Positions 1 through 6,226 of a DNA stretch of 11,433 nucleotides are shown here, piece after piece. The translations under genes and the position numbers were made by a program. Each line of letters begins with the position of its first letter. Within the stretch, counting starts at the first letter, position 1. Origin of the DNA: Rhodobacterales bacterium UBA3080 (GTDB lineage: Bacteria > Pseudomonadota > Alphaproteobacteria > Rhodobacterales > Rhodobacteraceae); assembly GCA_002366645.1 (NCBI GenBank), contig DFBM01000122.1, positions 1-11,433 on the forward strand. The letters run 5' to 3'. Below the pieces are notes generated by a model, which worked only from the letters and a program-made list of their open reading frames with translations, did not search any database and was not told where the DNA came from.

Positions 1-569
1 AACACCTAACTCATTTACGCAGCCCTTCTTTCAAATGCGAGGGGACTTTTGCCACCTAGCGTAGAATGCCTGCGACGTGGATTATAAAACCCGTTAATGT
101 ATTCAAACAAGGCCAATTCAGTCTGCCTGCGCGTTTGCCATGTGTTTCGCCAGATCAACTCGGCCTTGAGGGTTTTGAAAAAAGTTTCCACGACCGCATT
201 ATCATAACAATTTCCCTTGCCACTCATAGACACCAGAAAGCCGTGTTTCTTGAGCACCGCTCGATAATCGTTTGAGCAATACTGGCTGCCTCGATCTGTG
301 TGATGAATGCAGCCCTTTGGCGGTTGGCGAAGGGCTACGGCCATCTCCAGTGCTCTTATTGCCAAATCACGCTTCATGCGATTGCTGACAGCCCAACCGA
401 TAATACGACGGGAATACAAATCCAGTATAACTGCCAAATACAACCAGCCCTCTGATGTCCATATATAGGTGATGTCCCCAGCCCACTTCTGGTTTGGGCC
501 ACTCGCAGTGAACTTTCGATCCAGCATGTTTGGTGCAATGTTAAAGCTGTGATTGCTGTCCGTAGTCAC

Positions 570-609
570 CCGCCGACTGGCAGGGCATGTCTACATACCC
601 AAGAGGGAT
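570..609 (+). repeat. ~40-bp palindromic insertion no. 2, in the middle of orfB
   Basis: The extra bases lie between RTRKH and VTTDSNHSF of the transposase. The hairpin is GGGCATGT (583-590) with ACATACCC (593-600), 7 of 8 paired around a CT loop. Like no. 1, it has CGCC then GGCAGG on the left and GAGGG on the right, in the same orientation. This suggests that the two belong to one short palindromic family. Confidence 0.58.
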
Positions 610-783
610 ATGTTTCCGTGTCCTGAAAGCCTTTATGCCATTCTGGCACATCAGCCTGCCAACACGATGGTTACTGACATCAAAACCTAATTCTTGAAGT
701 TCTTCAGCCATGCGGGGGCGGCCGTAGCTTTGCAAGCTAAGTTTGTGCTGTTCCCGAATATGGGCCAGTAAAACCATGTCATC

Positions 784-824
784 CATCGCCCGGCAGGCGA
801 TTGCAAAGCAATCTGCCGTGAGGG
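784..824 (+). repeat. ~41-bp palindromic insertion no. 1, in the orfB N-terminal region
   Basis: The extra bases lie between the coding parts for MSQRQR and DDMVLLAHI. The hairpin is strong: CGGCAG (791-796) pairs with CTGCCG (813-818), and ATTGC (800-804) pairs with GCAAT (808-812). It has an AAA loop and a 3-base bulge. It is followed by TGAGGGG. The length (2 modulo 3) shifts the frame of orfB. The ends are inferred from where the transposase homology breaks and resumes. Confidence 0.65.
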
Positions 825-970
825 GCGCTGCCGCTGGCTCATGGGCCGTGTTCGCCAAGAACGATAGCCTCCAGAGCTAACCTGCATGACGCGACACAGG
901 CTTTCAATCGGATAAATCTTCTTATGCGCCTCAATGAAAGCGAACCGCCTCATTTTTGACTCGCAAAGAA

Positions 971-1010
971 ACCTATCGGCGATTGCTGCGCATTCACCTG
1001 TCGGTCAGTG
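971..1010 (+). repeat. ~40-bp palindromic insertion no. 3, at the orfA-orfB junction
   Basis: The extra segment contains GGCGATTGC, a TGC loop and GCATTCACC (978-998), which can pair at 7 of 9 positions. Two near-identical 9-mers, ACCTATCGG (971) and ACCTGTCGG (996), flank the hairpin. Excising 40 bases restores both the orfA ending and the orfB overlap frame. The exact ends are uncertain by a few bases. Its core GGCGATTGC is shared with insertion no. 1. Confidence 0.6.
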
Positions 1011-1262
1011 GATGGCCGCCTTTTTTAGTATTTCCCCCTCCTCGCGCAATATACGGACTTCTTTGCGAAGGCGTATATTCTCCGTTTCAAGGTCGGTATG
1101 AGGCCCAGACATAAGAGCGTCATCTTGATCTTTTTGGACCCAGCGATTCAACGTCGAAAAACCAATGCCTAAATCTTCAGCAACTTGCTGGCGCGTCAAA
1201 CCACTTGTTAATGCCAAGCGAACTGCTTCGTTGCGAAATTCTTTTCCGTGTCTCGGTGCCAT
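1005..1262 (-). pseudogene. IS3-family OrfA (HTH transposase subunit), 3' end displaced by an insertion
   Basis: OrfA supplies the DNA-binding helix-turn-helix and leucine-zipper-like part of the IS3 transposase. The HTH is visible at about residues 18-42 (LTRQQVAEDLGIGFSTLNRW), followed by a coiled-coil segment (LETENIRLRKEVRILREEGE). The start is ATG at 1262 with GGAG eight bases upstream. The gene ends early, after KKAAIH (85 aa). The usual family ending, FFASQK followed by a stop, is still present further downstream at about 949-970. Removing the 40 bases at 971-1010 rejoins KKAAI to FFASQK. It also reopens the -1 frame from the slippery site into orfB. So the truncation comes from that insertion and not from a point mutation. 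Confidence 0.85.
1020..1026 (-). promoter_or_regulatory. A6G slippery heptamer for -1 programmed frameshifting (IS3 OrfA-OrfB)
   Basis: On the minus strand the sequence is A-AAA-AAG in the right phase (codons CTA AAA AAG of orfA). IS3 elements use this heptamer to make the OrfAB fusion by a -1 shift. In this copy the -1 frame meets a TGA inside the insertion just downstream, so no fusion can form. If bases 971-1010 are ignored, the -1 frame runs open into the orfB ATG at 953. Confidence 0.7.
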
Positions 1263-1318
1263 GTTCTGTCTCCTTGATGGCTAAAGTGCTATCAAGTGCT
1301 CGAAACTTTCTGCGGACA

Positions 1319-1586
1319 AGTCCACAATAATGCCGGTCAATAAAAGCGTCGTCAGAAATCGCCAGTCGATGCTGCTGAATATCCCGCGCGCTTGTCCAGC
1401 GGATGCCAAAACTTCTAGCGCAATCGACAAGGGTACAATCTGGACGGCTGGCATTTGGAGAATAAGTCCAGCCATCAGAACTGCCGAGAACCCGAAACCG
1501 GAATACCCGCGGATAAAAGCTGCGGCGAACACCACCAATGCAGCCCAAAGCAGCGGGTAACCGGATAAACCGAGAGCACTTTCCAA
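1319..1586 (-). pseudogene. TauE/SafE-family sulfite/anion exporter, 5' fragment cut by the IS
   Basis: TauE/SafE proteins are inner-membrane exporters for sulfite, sulfoacetate or related anions. The remaining ~89 codons show the typical N-terminal repeat: a first membrane helix, then RGYSGFGFSAVLMAGLIL, then VQIVPLSIALEVLASAGQ, then a third hydrophobic segment (FLTTLLLTGIIV). The likely start is TTG at 1586 (LESALGLSGYP), because AGGAGGGG lies seven bases upstream (1594-1601); a start further upstream at 1616 has no such site. The reading frame then runs into IS end sequence and stops at 1281. A full-length family member is about 250 aa, so the remainder should lie on the far side of the IS, before base 1. 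The substrate cannot be told. Confidence 0.72.
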
Positions 1587-1779
1587 TTTGAGACCCCTCC
1601 TAGAATCCCGACACAATACGAAAAATGCTACCCGCGCATATATTACCCAATTAGTCTTGGTTTAGAGCATATTACGAACGAAATGTAGTCTCCTAATACG
1701 GGAGGGTGCCCCGGATTGGTCGGTCATGGTGAAAATGACTATCGGTTTGAGGCGCGAGAAAGTGATACTGAACGGAAAT

Positions 1780-2208
1780 CTAGTTCGGCCAAATATCCCT
1801 GATCGAAGATGGCAAGGAGTTGCGTACATCCTGTATCTCACCTTCGCTTATCCGAGAGTTCAAAACAGCAAACACTGCATAGATGTCCTCTTCTCCCCGA
1901 TATTCGGGATACTCCCGGATATCGGCGTTGATACGCGCGATGAAAGAATCCTTGTTGCGATCTTTCAGAGGTGTGTCAGACGGTCGCCAGCCTTCGTAAA
2001 AAACGCCGCGAATGAGGATGGGAAACTGCGCTGACAACTGTGCGGCTTCGTTGTGACCAAGCAGGTCGCGCAGGTTTGTCAGTGTTGCACGGAGCAAATG
2101 GAACACCCCCCGTTGATTACTCCAATCGAGACGATCAGCCAATTCGTTGATCCATTCATGTGTCAGTTGAACGGTGTGGTCGATGACTTCTAGGCCTTGT
2201 TTACTCAT
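1780..2208 (-). CDS. DUF2267 family protein
   Basis: A 142-aa soluble protein of the DUF2267 (COG5502-like) family, for which no biochemical function is established. Family features seen: an N-terminal helical segment (HTVQLTHEWINELADRLDW), LLRATLTNLRDLLGHNEAAQLSAQ, the signature FPILIRGVFYEGWRPS, an acidic stretch (EYRGEEDIYAVFAVLNSRIS) and an ending in LPSSIRDIWP. Length is normal and no signal peptide or membrane helix is visible. The start is ATG at 2208 with AAGGAG seven bases upstream. It is divergent from the nucleoside transporter operon. An FNR-type palindrome (2283-2296) sits where a class II activator site would be if transcription begins near 2248, with a weak -10 (TACGCT, 2260-2255). 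Oxygen-responsive expression is therefore plausible, though inferred. Confidence 0.85.
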   Translation of the reverse strand: MSKQGLEVIDHTVQLTHEWINELADRLDWSNQRGVFHLLRATLTNLRDLLGHNEAAQLSAQFPILIRGVFYEGWRPSDTPLKDRNKDSFIARINADIREYPEYRGEEDIYAVFAVLNSRISEGEIQDVRNSLPSSIRDIWPN

Positions 2209-2282
2209 AACGATCTCCTTTCAATAATGGAAATATTCCCTCTGAACCACAGGCAGCGTAACACCTTTTTCTTCTTGATAGG

Positions 2283-2296
2283 TTGATCTCGGTCAA
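2283..2296 (-). promoter_or_regulatory. FNR/FnrL-type operator, probably serving the DUF2267 gene
   Basis: TTGAT-CTCG-GTCAA (plus strand) is an almost perfect TTGAT-N4-ATCAA palindrome. Its centre lies 29.5 bases from a weak -10 candidate for the minus-strand gene, the spacing of an activator bound at -41.5. Related CRP/FNR regulators such as NnrR/Dnr use similar sites, so the exact regulator is not fixed. Confidence 0.6.
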
Positions 2297-2315
2297 CGTT
2301 CATATTCATCAAAGG

Positions 2316-2357
2316 TTGATTTAGATCATATCATTCTGACAAGATTAGTGGTTAATT
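2316..2357 (+). promoter_or_regulatory. FNR-type operator and -10 element, probable promoter of the nucleoside ABC operon
   Basis: TTGAT-TTAG-ATCAT (2316-2329) matches the FNR palindrome in all but the last base. Exactly 29.5 bases after its centre begins TTAATT (2352-2357), a 4/6 match to TATAAT. This is the class II geometry and predicts a transcript start near 2364, leaving a ~99-base leader before the binding-protein gene. A separate outward-facing palindrome, ATCAA-AGG-TTGAT (2308-2320), overlaps the site. Confidence 0.5.
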
Positions 2358-2367
2358 CAACAAAGGT

Positions 2368-2386
2368 TGGCAGACCGACTCTGCTA
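2368..2386 (+). promoter_or_regulatory. stem-loop at the predicted 5' end of the operon leader
   Basis: GCAGA (2370-2374) pairs with TCTGC (2380-2384) around a CCGAC loop. A G-T and a T-A pair extend the stem to 7 bp. If transcription starts near 2364 this is the 5'-terminal structure, which could stabilise the mRNA. No known riboswitch class was recognised. Confidence 0.35.
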
Positions 2387-2433
2387 TGGGAGCGGGGTGG
2401 AATGCTCGAATTTCGTATTTGAAGTTTTCCACG

Positions 2434-2455
2434 TCCTCCACAAATTATAGGAGGA
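2434..2455 (+). promoter_or_regulatory. hairpin that would mask the Shine-Dalgarno of the binding-protein gene
   Basis: TCCTCC (2434-2439) is exactly complementary to GGAGGA (2450-2455), with a 10-base AT-rich loop. The right arm overlaps the Shine-Dalgarno AGGAGG (2449-2454), which lies eight bases before the ATG at 2463. In the folded state the ribosome site would be largely closed, so translation could be conditional. Confidence 0.45.
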
Positions 2456-2462
2456 ATACGCA

Positions 2463-3494
2463 ATGTTTGGACTAAAAATAAATCGGCTGTTACCCTCAAT
2501 TGCGGCGGCCGGAATAATGCTGGGCGGCGCAGTTTCAGCCGCCGACTTCACGGCCTGTCAGGTTACAGATACCGGCGGGATCGATGACAACAGCTTTAAC
2601 CAAACCGCGTGGAAAGGTGTTCTGGACGCTCAGGAAAAACTGGGTATCGGCGGACGCTTTCTGGAATCGCAGGCTGAAACGGATTACGAGGCGAACATCG
2701 TTTCGCTACTTGGTGGGCAATGTGATGTTATCATCACCGTTGGCTTCCTGCTGGGTGATGCAACTCAGGCGGCAGCCGAAGCCAATCCGGACCAGAAATT
2801 CTCGATCGTCGATTATGCTTACGATCCGACAATTCCGAACGTTCTAGGCCAGGTGTATGCAACCGACGAGGCGGCATTTATGGCCGGCTATCTGTCTGCA
2901 GCTATGACTGAAACGGGAATTCTGGGCACATTTGGTGGCATCAACATTCCACCGGTAACGATCTTCATGGATGGTTTTGTGCGCGGCGTTAATTATCACA
3001 ACGCTCAAAAAGGCACGAGTGTTGTTGTGCTAGGCTGGGATGTCGATAGTCGCGAAGGTTTGTTCACGAACAACTTTGACTCGTTGGATGACGGACGGGC
3101 CTATGCGCAGAACCTCTATGACGAGGGTGCGGATATTGTTCTTCCGGTCGCCGGTCCTGTCGGGCTGGGTTCTGCGGCGCTTGCCGATGAACTTGGTGTG
3201 GACAAGCTGAAAATCATCGGCGTGGATGCGGACCTGTATCTGACCGACCCAGCAAAACAGCACGTCTATCTGACATCGATCACAAAACGTATGGACGCGA
3301 CCGTTCTGGATGTGATCGAGGCTGCGATGGAAGGCACCTTTGAGGGCGGCGTTCTCGTCGGTACTCTCGCCAATGGCGGTGTTGATTTGGCGCCTTACCA
3401 TGACATGGACGCGATGGTTTCCGATGAGCTGAAGCAGGAACTTGACGCTATCCGTCAGGGTATCGTTGACGGTTCAATCGCTGTCGGCGGCTGA
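2463..3494 (+). CDS. BMP family (BmpA/PnrA-type) ABC transporter substrate-binding protein, likely nucleoside-binding
   Basis: This 343-aa protein is predicted to be a periplasmic binding protein that delivers purine or other nucleosides to the permeases encoded downstream. Residues 1-26 form a Sec signal peptide (KINRLL, hydrophobic core, then AVSA before AD). There is no lipobox cysteine, so it should be soluble in the periplasm, unlike the lipoprotein versions of Gram-positives and spirochaetes. The BMP signature TDTGGIDDNSFNQTAW lies at about 35-50, followed by the type I binding-protein fold (CDVIITVGFLLGDAT; FSIVDY; AAFMAGYLSA; IFMDGFVRGV; GADIVLPVAG; KIIGVDAD). Length is normal. It is first in a four-gene operon, with a structured leader upstream and a strong hairpin just after it. 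The nucleoside ligand is inferred from characterised family members (PnrA, B. subtilis YufN, Lactococcus BmpA). Confidence 0.9.
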   Translation: MFGLKINRLLPSIAAAGIMLGGAVSAADFTACQVTDTGGIDDNSFNQTAWKGVLDAQEKLGIGGRFLESQAETDYEANIVSLLGGQCDVIITVGFLLGDATQAAAEANPDQKFSIVDYAYDPTIPNVLGQVYATDEAAFMAGYLSAAMTETGILGTFGGINIPPVTIFMDGFVRGVNYHNAQKGTSVVVLGWDVDSREGLFTNNFDSLDDGRAYAQNLYDEGADIVLPVAGPVGLGSAALADELGVDKLKIIGVDADLYLTDPAKQHVYLTSITKRMDATVLDVIEAAMEGTFEGGVLVGTLANGGVDLAPYHDMDAMVSDELKQELDAIRQGIVDGSIAVGG

Positions 3495-3516
3495 TACGGC
3501 CTTTAATGAAAACTTT

Positions 3517-3547
3517 CCGCCGCCGTGGTTTAGAACCTCGGCGGCGG
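3517..3547 (+). terminator. strong intercistronic hairpin, likely partial terminator or mRNA-processing barrier
   Basis: CCGCCGCCG (3517-3525) pairs perfectly with CGGCGGCGG (3539-3547). After a T-T mismatch, GGTT (3527-3530) pairs with AACC (3534-3537) around a TAG loop, giving 13 pairs. Only GTTTAT follows, which is a weak U-tract. Such hairpins after a binding-protein gene commonly make its mRNA more abundant than that of the membrane components. Confidence 0.6.
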
Positions 3548-3578
3548 GTTTATCCGGTCCGGTTTCAGGAGCAGCACT

Positions 3579-5090
3579 TTGGAAGTCGAATTACGCAATA
3601 TCACCAAGCGCTTCGGTGAAGTCGTCGCTAATGACGGCGTGAACCTGACAATCCGCGCTGGCGAGGTTCTTGGACTTCTGGGCGAAAACGGCGCCGGAAA
3701 GTCCACCCTCATGAATGTCCTTAGTGGGCTTTATCGCGCGGATGAGGGGGAAATACTGGTCGACGGCAAGCCGGTGAATTTCCAAGGCCCCGGCGATTCA
3801 ATTGCCGCCGGCATTGGCATGGTGCATCAGCATTTTATGTTGATCCCCGTTTTTACCGTCGCCGAAAACGTTATTCTGGGCGTCGAACCAACGGGCAAGC
3901 TCGACTTTCTGGATTTGAAGAAAGCCCGCGCACAGGTTCGCGAGATTAATGAAAAATACGGCCTTGAGGTTGATCCCGACGAGCTGATCGAAAACCTGCC
4001 TGTGGGCATTCAACAGCGCGTTGAAATTATCAAAGTTCTGTTCCGCTCGGCCGAAGTTATCATTTTTGACGAGCCCACGGCCGTGTTGACCCCACAAGAG
4101 GTCACCGAGTTTTTCGAGATCGTCAAAACCTTGCGCGACGCTGGCAAGGCGATTGTTTTCATCACCCACAAACTGCACGAAATTCTGGATATTTCTGATC
4201 GTATCAGCGTCCTGCGACGCGGGCAGATCGTCGGTGAAGGGCATCCGAAAACCACCACACAAACCGAATTGGCCGAAATGATGGTCGGCCGTCCTGTCAG
4301 TTTTGACGTTGTCAAAGAACCGTTTGATCCGGGCGAGGTTCTGCTGGAAATCGAGGACTTGACGGTTCTGCGAGAGAATGACGATGTCGCGGTTGACGGT
4401 ATCGACTTAAAAATCCGCAGCGGCGAGGTCGTCGGTATCGCCGGCGTTCAGGGCAACGGCCAATCCGCGTTGATCGAGGCCCTGACCGGCCTAACCCGCG
4501 TTGCCGGTGGCTCCGTCAACTTCGAAGGTAAAGACATCACCCACGCTTCGACAAGGGCGCGCCATCGCATGGGTTTTGCACATATCCCCGAAGACCGGCA
4601 TCGCTTGGGTATGATCAAGGATTTCACCATCGCCGAGAATATGGTCCTTGATACGTATTACGATGATCGTTTTTCAAAGAGGCGCGTGATGAACTGGCCC
4701 AAGGCGTTTGAAAACTCGGCGCGGGTTGCTGCGGATTATGATGTGCGTATGACCTCGGTTCACGACACAGCTGGCCATCTATCGGGTGGCAACCAGCAAA
4801 AGATGGTCGTTGCCCGCGAGTTGTCCCGCGAAACCAAGTTCTTAATCGCAGCGCAACCAACGCGTGGTCTTGATGTCGGGTCAATCGAGTATATCCACAG
4901 CCGTATAATAAACGCCCGCGATACAGGTGACGGCGTTTTGTTTGTATCCTCGGAGCTCGACGAAATCATGGCCCTTTCAGACCGGATCGTGGTGATGTTC
5001 GAGGGCCGGATCGTTGCAGAATTCGATGCGGCAACGGAAGCACCCGACAAAAACACAATCGGATTGGCAATGGCAGGAGCTATAGCATGA
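3579..5090 (+). CDS. ABC transporter ATP-binding protein, tandem-domain (NupA/YufO type)
   Basis: This 503-aa protein is the energy-coupling subunit for nucleoside uptake, with two ABC domains on one chain. Domain 1 has Walker A GENGAGKST (35-43), Q-loop Q84, signature LPVGIQQR (140-147), Walker B VIIFDE (160-165) and H-loop H197. Domain 2 has a degenerate Walker A GVQGNGQS (289-296), which lacks the GKS/T lysine, signature LSGGNQQ (401-407) and Walker B FLIAAQP (421-427), with Gln in place of the catalytic Glu. These deviations are normal for the sugar/nucleoside tandem ATPases, where only one site is fully competent. The start is TTG at 3579, with AGGAG seven bases upstream; no better ATG exists before the first conserved strand. 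The 3' end overlaps the next gene by 4 bases (ATGA). Confidence 0.93.
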   Translation: MEVELRNITKRFGEVVANDGVNLTIRAGEVLGLLGENGAGKSTLMNVLSGLYRADEGEILVDGKPVNFQGPGDSIAAGIGMVHQHFMLIPVFTVAENVILGVEPTGKLDFLDLKKARAQVREINEKYGLEVDPDELIENLPVGIQQRVEIIKVLFRSAEVIIFDEPTAVLTPQEVTEFFEIVKTLRDAGKAIVFITHKLHEILDISDRISVLRRGQIVGEGHPKTTTQTELAEMMVGRPVSFDVVKEPFDPGEVLLEIEDLTVLRENDDVAVDGIDLKIRSGEVVGIAGVQGNGQSALIEALTGLTRVAGGSVNFEGKDITHASTRARHRMGFAHIPEDRHRLGMIKDFTIAENMVLDTYYDDRFSKRRVMNWPKAFENSARVAADYDVRMTSVHDTAGHLSGGNQQKMVVARELSRETKFLIAAQPTRGLDVGSIEYIHSRIINARDTGDGVLFVSSELDEIMALSDRIVVMFEGRIVAEFDAATEAPDKNTIGLAMAGAIA

Positions 5091-6220
5091 ACGAGCAGAC
5101 AGATAAATTCTCGGAAAAACTCCTTCAGCGCGCGGCCCCCGGACGGGTCGAGTTCGAAGATATGGTCGTGGTGCCCGTTTTTGCAGTGATAGTCGCGCTT
5201 ATTCTTGGAGCGGTCGCAATGCTGGCGACGAATGTCGATCTGGCGACAATCGGGCAGTCCTATATTGCGTTAGTGGTGGGGTCGGTTGGGTCAGTAAACG
5301 CCATTTCGGAAACTCTGACGGCGGCGACACCTTTGGTTTTGGCAAGCCTTGGTATGGCGGTCGGATTCAGGGCAGGGCTGTTTAACATCGGGGCGGAAGG
5401 ACAGCTGTTGATCGGCGGCATGGCCGCAGTCGCCGTTGGTTTTAGTTTCGGTGGAATGCCGGGTTATATCCACCTGCCGCTGGCGTTAATCGCAGGTGCG
5501 GTTGCCGGTGGGCTTTACGCCGGAATTGCGGGTTGGCTACGGGCGGCAACCGGCGCGCACGAGGTGATTTCGACGATCATGCTGAACCTGATGTCGTACC
5601 GGCTGGTCGATTACTTCCTACGTCTGCCTGTGGTTCAGCGCGAAGGGCGCGCGGATCCGATCTCCAAATCGGTTCTAGAGAGCGCCGAGTTGCCGCGCCT
5701 GTTGGAATGGATTGACCCAAACCTGAGACTGCATAGCGGGCTTTTCGTGATGCTGGCGGCGGTACTTTTTGTGTACTGGATACTGTTCAAAACGACCTTC
5801 GGGTTTGAATTTCGCGCCAGTGGAGCCAATCCCGAAGCCGCGCGTTATGCCGGAATGCGATCCGGCTTAATCATCGTTATCGTTATGGCTTTTGCCGGTG
5901 CGATGGCCGGCCTTGCAGGCGCGAACCAGACGCTTGGTGTTCTGGGGCGGGCAACGCCTGGTTTCTCGGCGGGTATCGGATTTGACGCCATCGCTATTGC
6001 CTTACTCGGACGATCACATCCGGTGGGCGTACTAATGGCCGGGCTGTTGTTTGGCGCGTTAGAGGCCGGAGGCCGTCAGATGCAGGTCGATGCAGGGGTC
6101 AGTATTGACCTGATCGCGATCATTCAGGCGCTTATCATTGTGTTCATCGCCGCACCGTTACTGGTTCGGAAAATATTCCCTTGGGGCTTTCGAAAAGAAG
6201 CCCTCGTAGGAAAGGAGTAG
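5087..6220 (+). CDS. ABC transporter permease 1 (NupB/YufP type, BPD_transp_2 family)
   Basis: This 377-aa inner-membrane permease is one half of the predicted nucleoside channel. A cytoplasmic N-terminus of ~25 residues is followed by a first helix (VVVPVFAVIVALILGAVAML, 27-46) and several further hydrophobic segments. The family marks are GFRAGLFNIGAEGQ (93-106) and GAHEVISTIMLNL (156-168), the latter probably part of the coupling region to the ATPase. Its ATG lies within the stop of the ATPase gene (overlap ATGA at 5087-5090), which implies translational coupling. It ends 6 bases before the next permease, whose Shine-Dalgarno is inside this gene. Confidence 0.92.
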   Translation: MNEQTDKFSEKLLQRAAPGRVEFEDMVVVPVFAVIVALILGAVAMLATNVDLATIGQSYIALVVGSVGSVNAISETLTAATPLVLASLGMAVGFRAGLFNIGAEGQLLIGGMAAVAVGFSFGGMPGYIHLPLALIAGAVAGGLYAGIAGWLRAATGAHEVISTIMLNLMSYRLVDYFLRLPVVQREGRADPISKSVLESAELPRLLEWIDPNLRLHSGLFVMLAAVLFVYWILFKTTFGFEFRASGANPEAARYAGMRSGLIIVIVMAFAGAMAGLAGANQTLGVLGRATPGFSAGIGFDAIAIALLGRSHPVGVLMAGLLFGALEAGGRQMQVDAGVSIDLIAIIQALIIVFIAAPLLVRKIFPWGFRKEALVGKE

Positions 6221-6226
6221 TCGGAC

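Larger units (their letters stand above)
15..953 (-). pseudogene. IS3-family transposase OrfB (DDE integrase), broken into three reading-frame pieces
   Basis: This is the catalytic transposase subunit, which would cut and join the IS ends. Three fragments match consecutive parts of one OrfB. The N-terminus starts at 953 (MRRFAFIEAHKKIYP, then MSQRQR). The middle part, in another frame, runs from about 783 to 610 (DDMVLLAHIREQHKLS, SYGRPRM, ending RTRKH). The C-terminal rve integrase domain runs from about 569 to 15. The DDE triad is intact in the last piece, counting from its GTG at 569: D32 (GDITYI), D92 (HTDRGSQY) and E128 (VVETFFKTLK), with the standard 35-residue D-E spacing. The first break lies at ~784-824 and the second at ~570-609. 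Each holds about 40 extra bases. The two insertions together are a multiple of three, so the first and last pieces are in the same frame, but the section between is shifted and contains stops. Normal length would be about 290 aa. Confidence 0.88.
1..1318 (-). mobile_element. IS3-family insertion sequence, inactivated; left end just outside the window
   Basis: The element carries the two IS3-family genes, orfA (upstream, minus strand) and orfB, plus an A6G slippery site between them. The right end is placed at about 1318, where the terminal sequence read inward is TGTCCGCAGAAAGTTTCGAG. Beyond that point the sequence becomes an interrupted TauE/SafE gene. The other end is not reached: orfB stops at base 15, and the left inverted repeat and target duplication should lie a few bases before base 1. 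All three of its expected reading-frame joins are broken, so it cannot make a normal OrfAB transposase. It could still be mobilised in trans if both ends are intact. The exact subgroup (IS3 or IS407 type) is not resolved. Confidence 0.88.

Noticed and set aside
66..275. Plus-strand open frame of 69 codons inside the IS
   Set aside because: It lies antisense to the clearly conserved integrase domain and shows no protein-family features.
15..953. Transposase frame breaks as plain sequencing errors
   Set aside because: Each break is accompanied by about 40 extra bases with an inverted repeat, and removing these restores the protein. Single-base errors would not do this.
1726..2034. Plus-strand open frame of 102 codons opposite DUF2267
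   Set aside because: It is antisense to a well-conserved gene with its own ribosome site, and its translation resembles no family.
2364..2462. Purine riboswitch in the nucleoside operon leader
   Set aside because: The leader has hairpins, but no recognisable three-way junction or conserved purine-aptamer bases were found, so no known riboswitch class is claimed.
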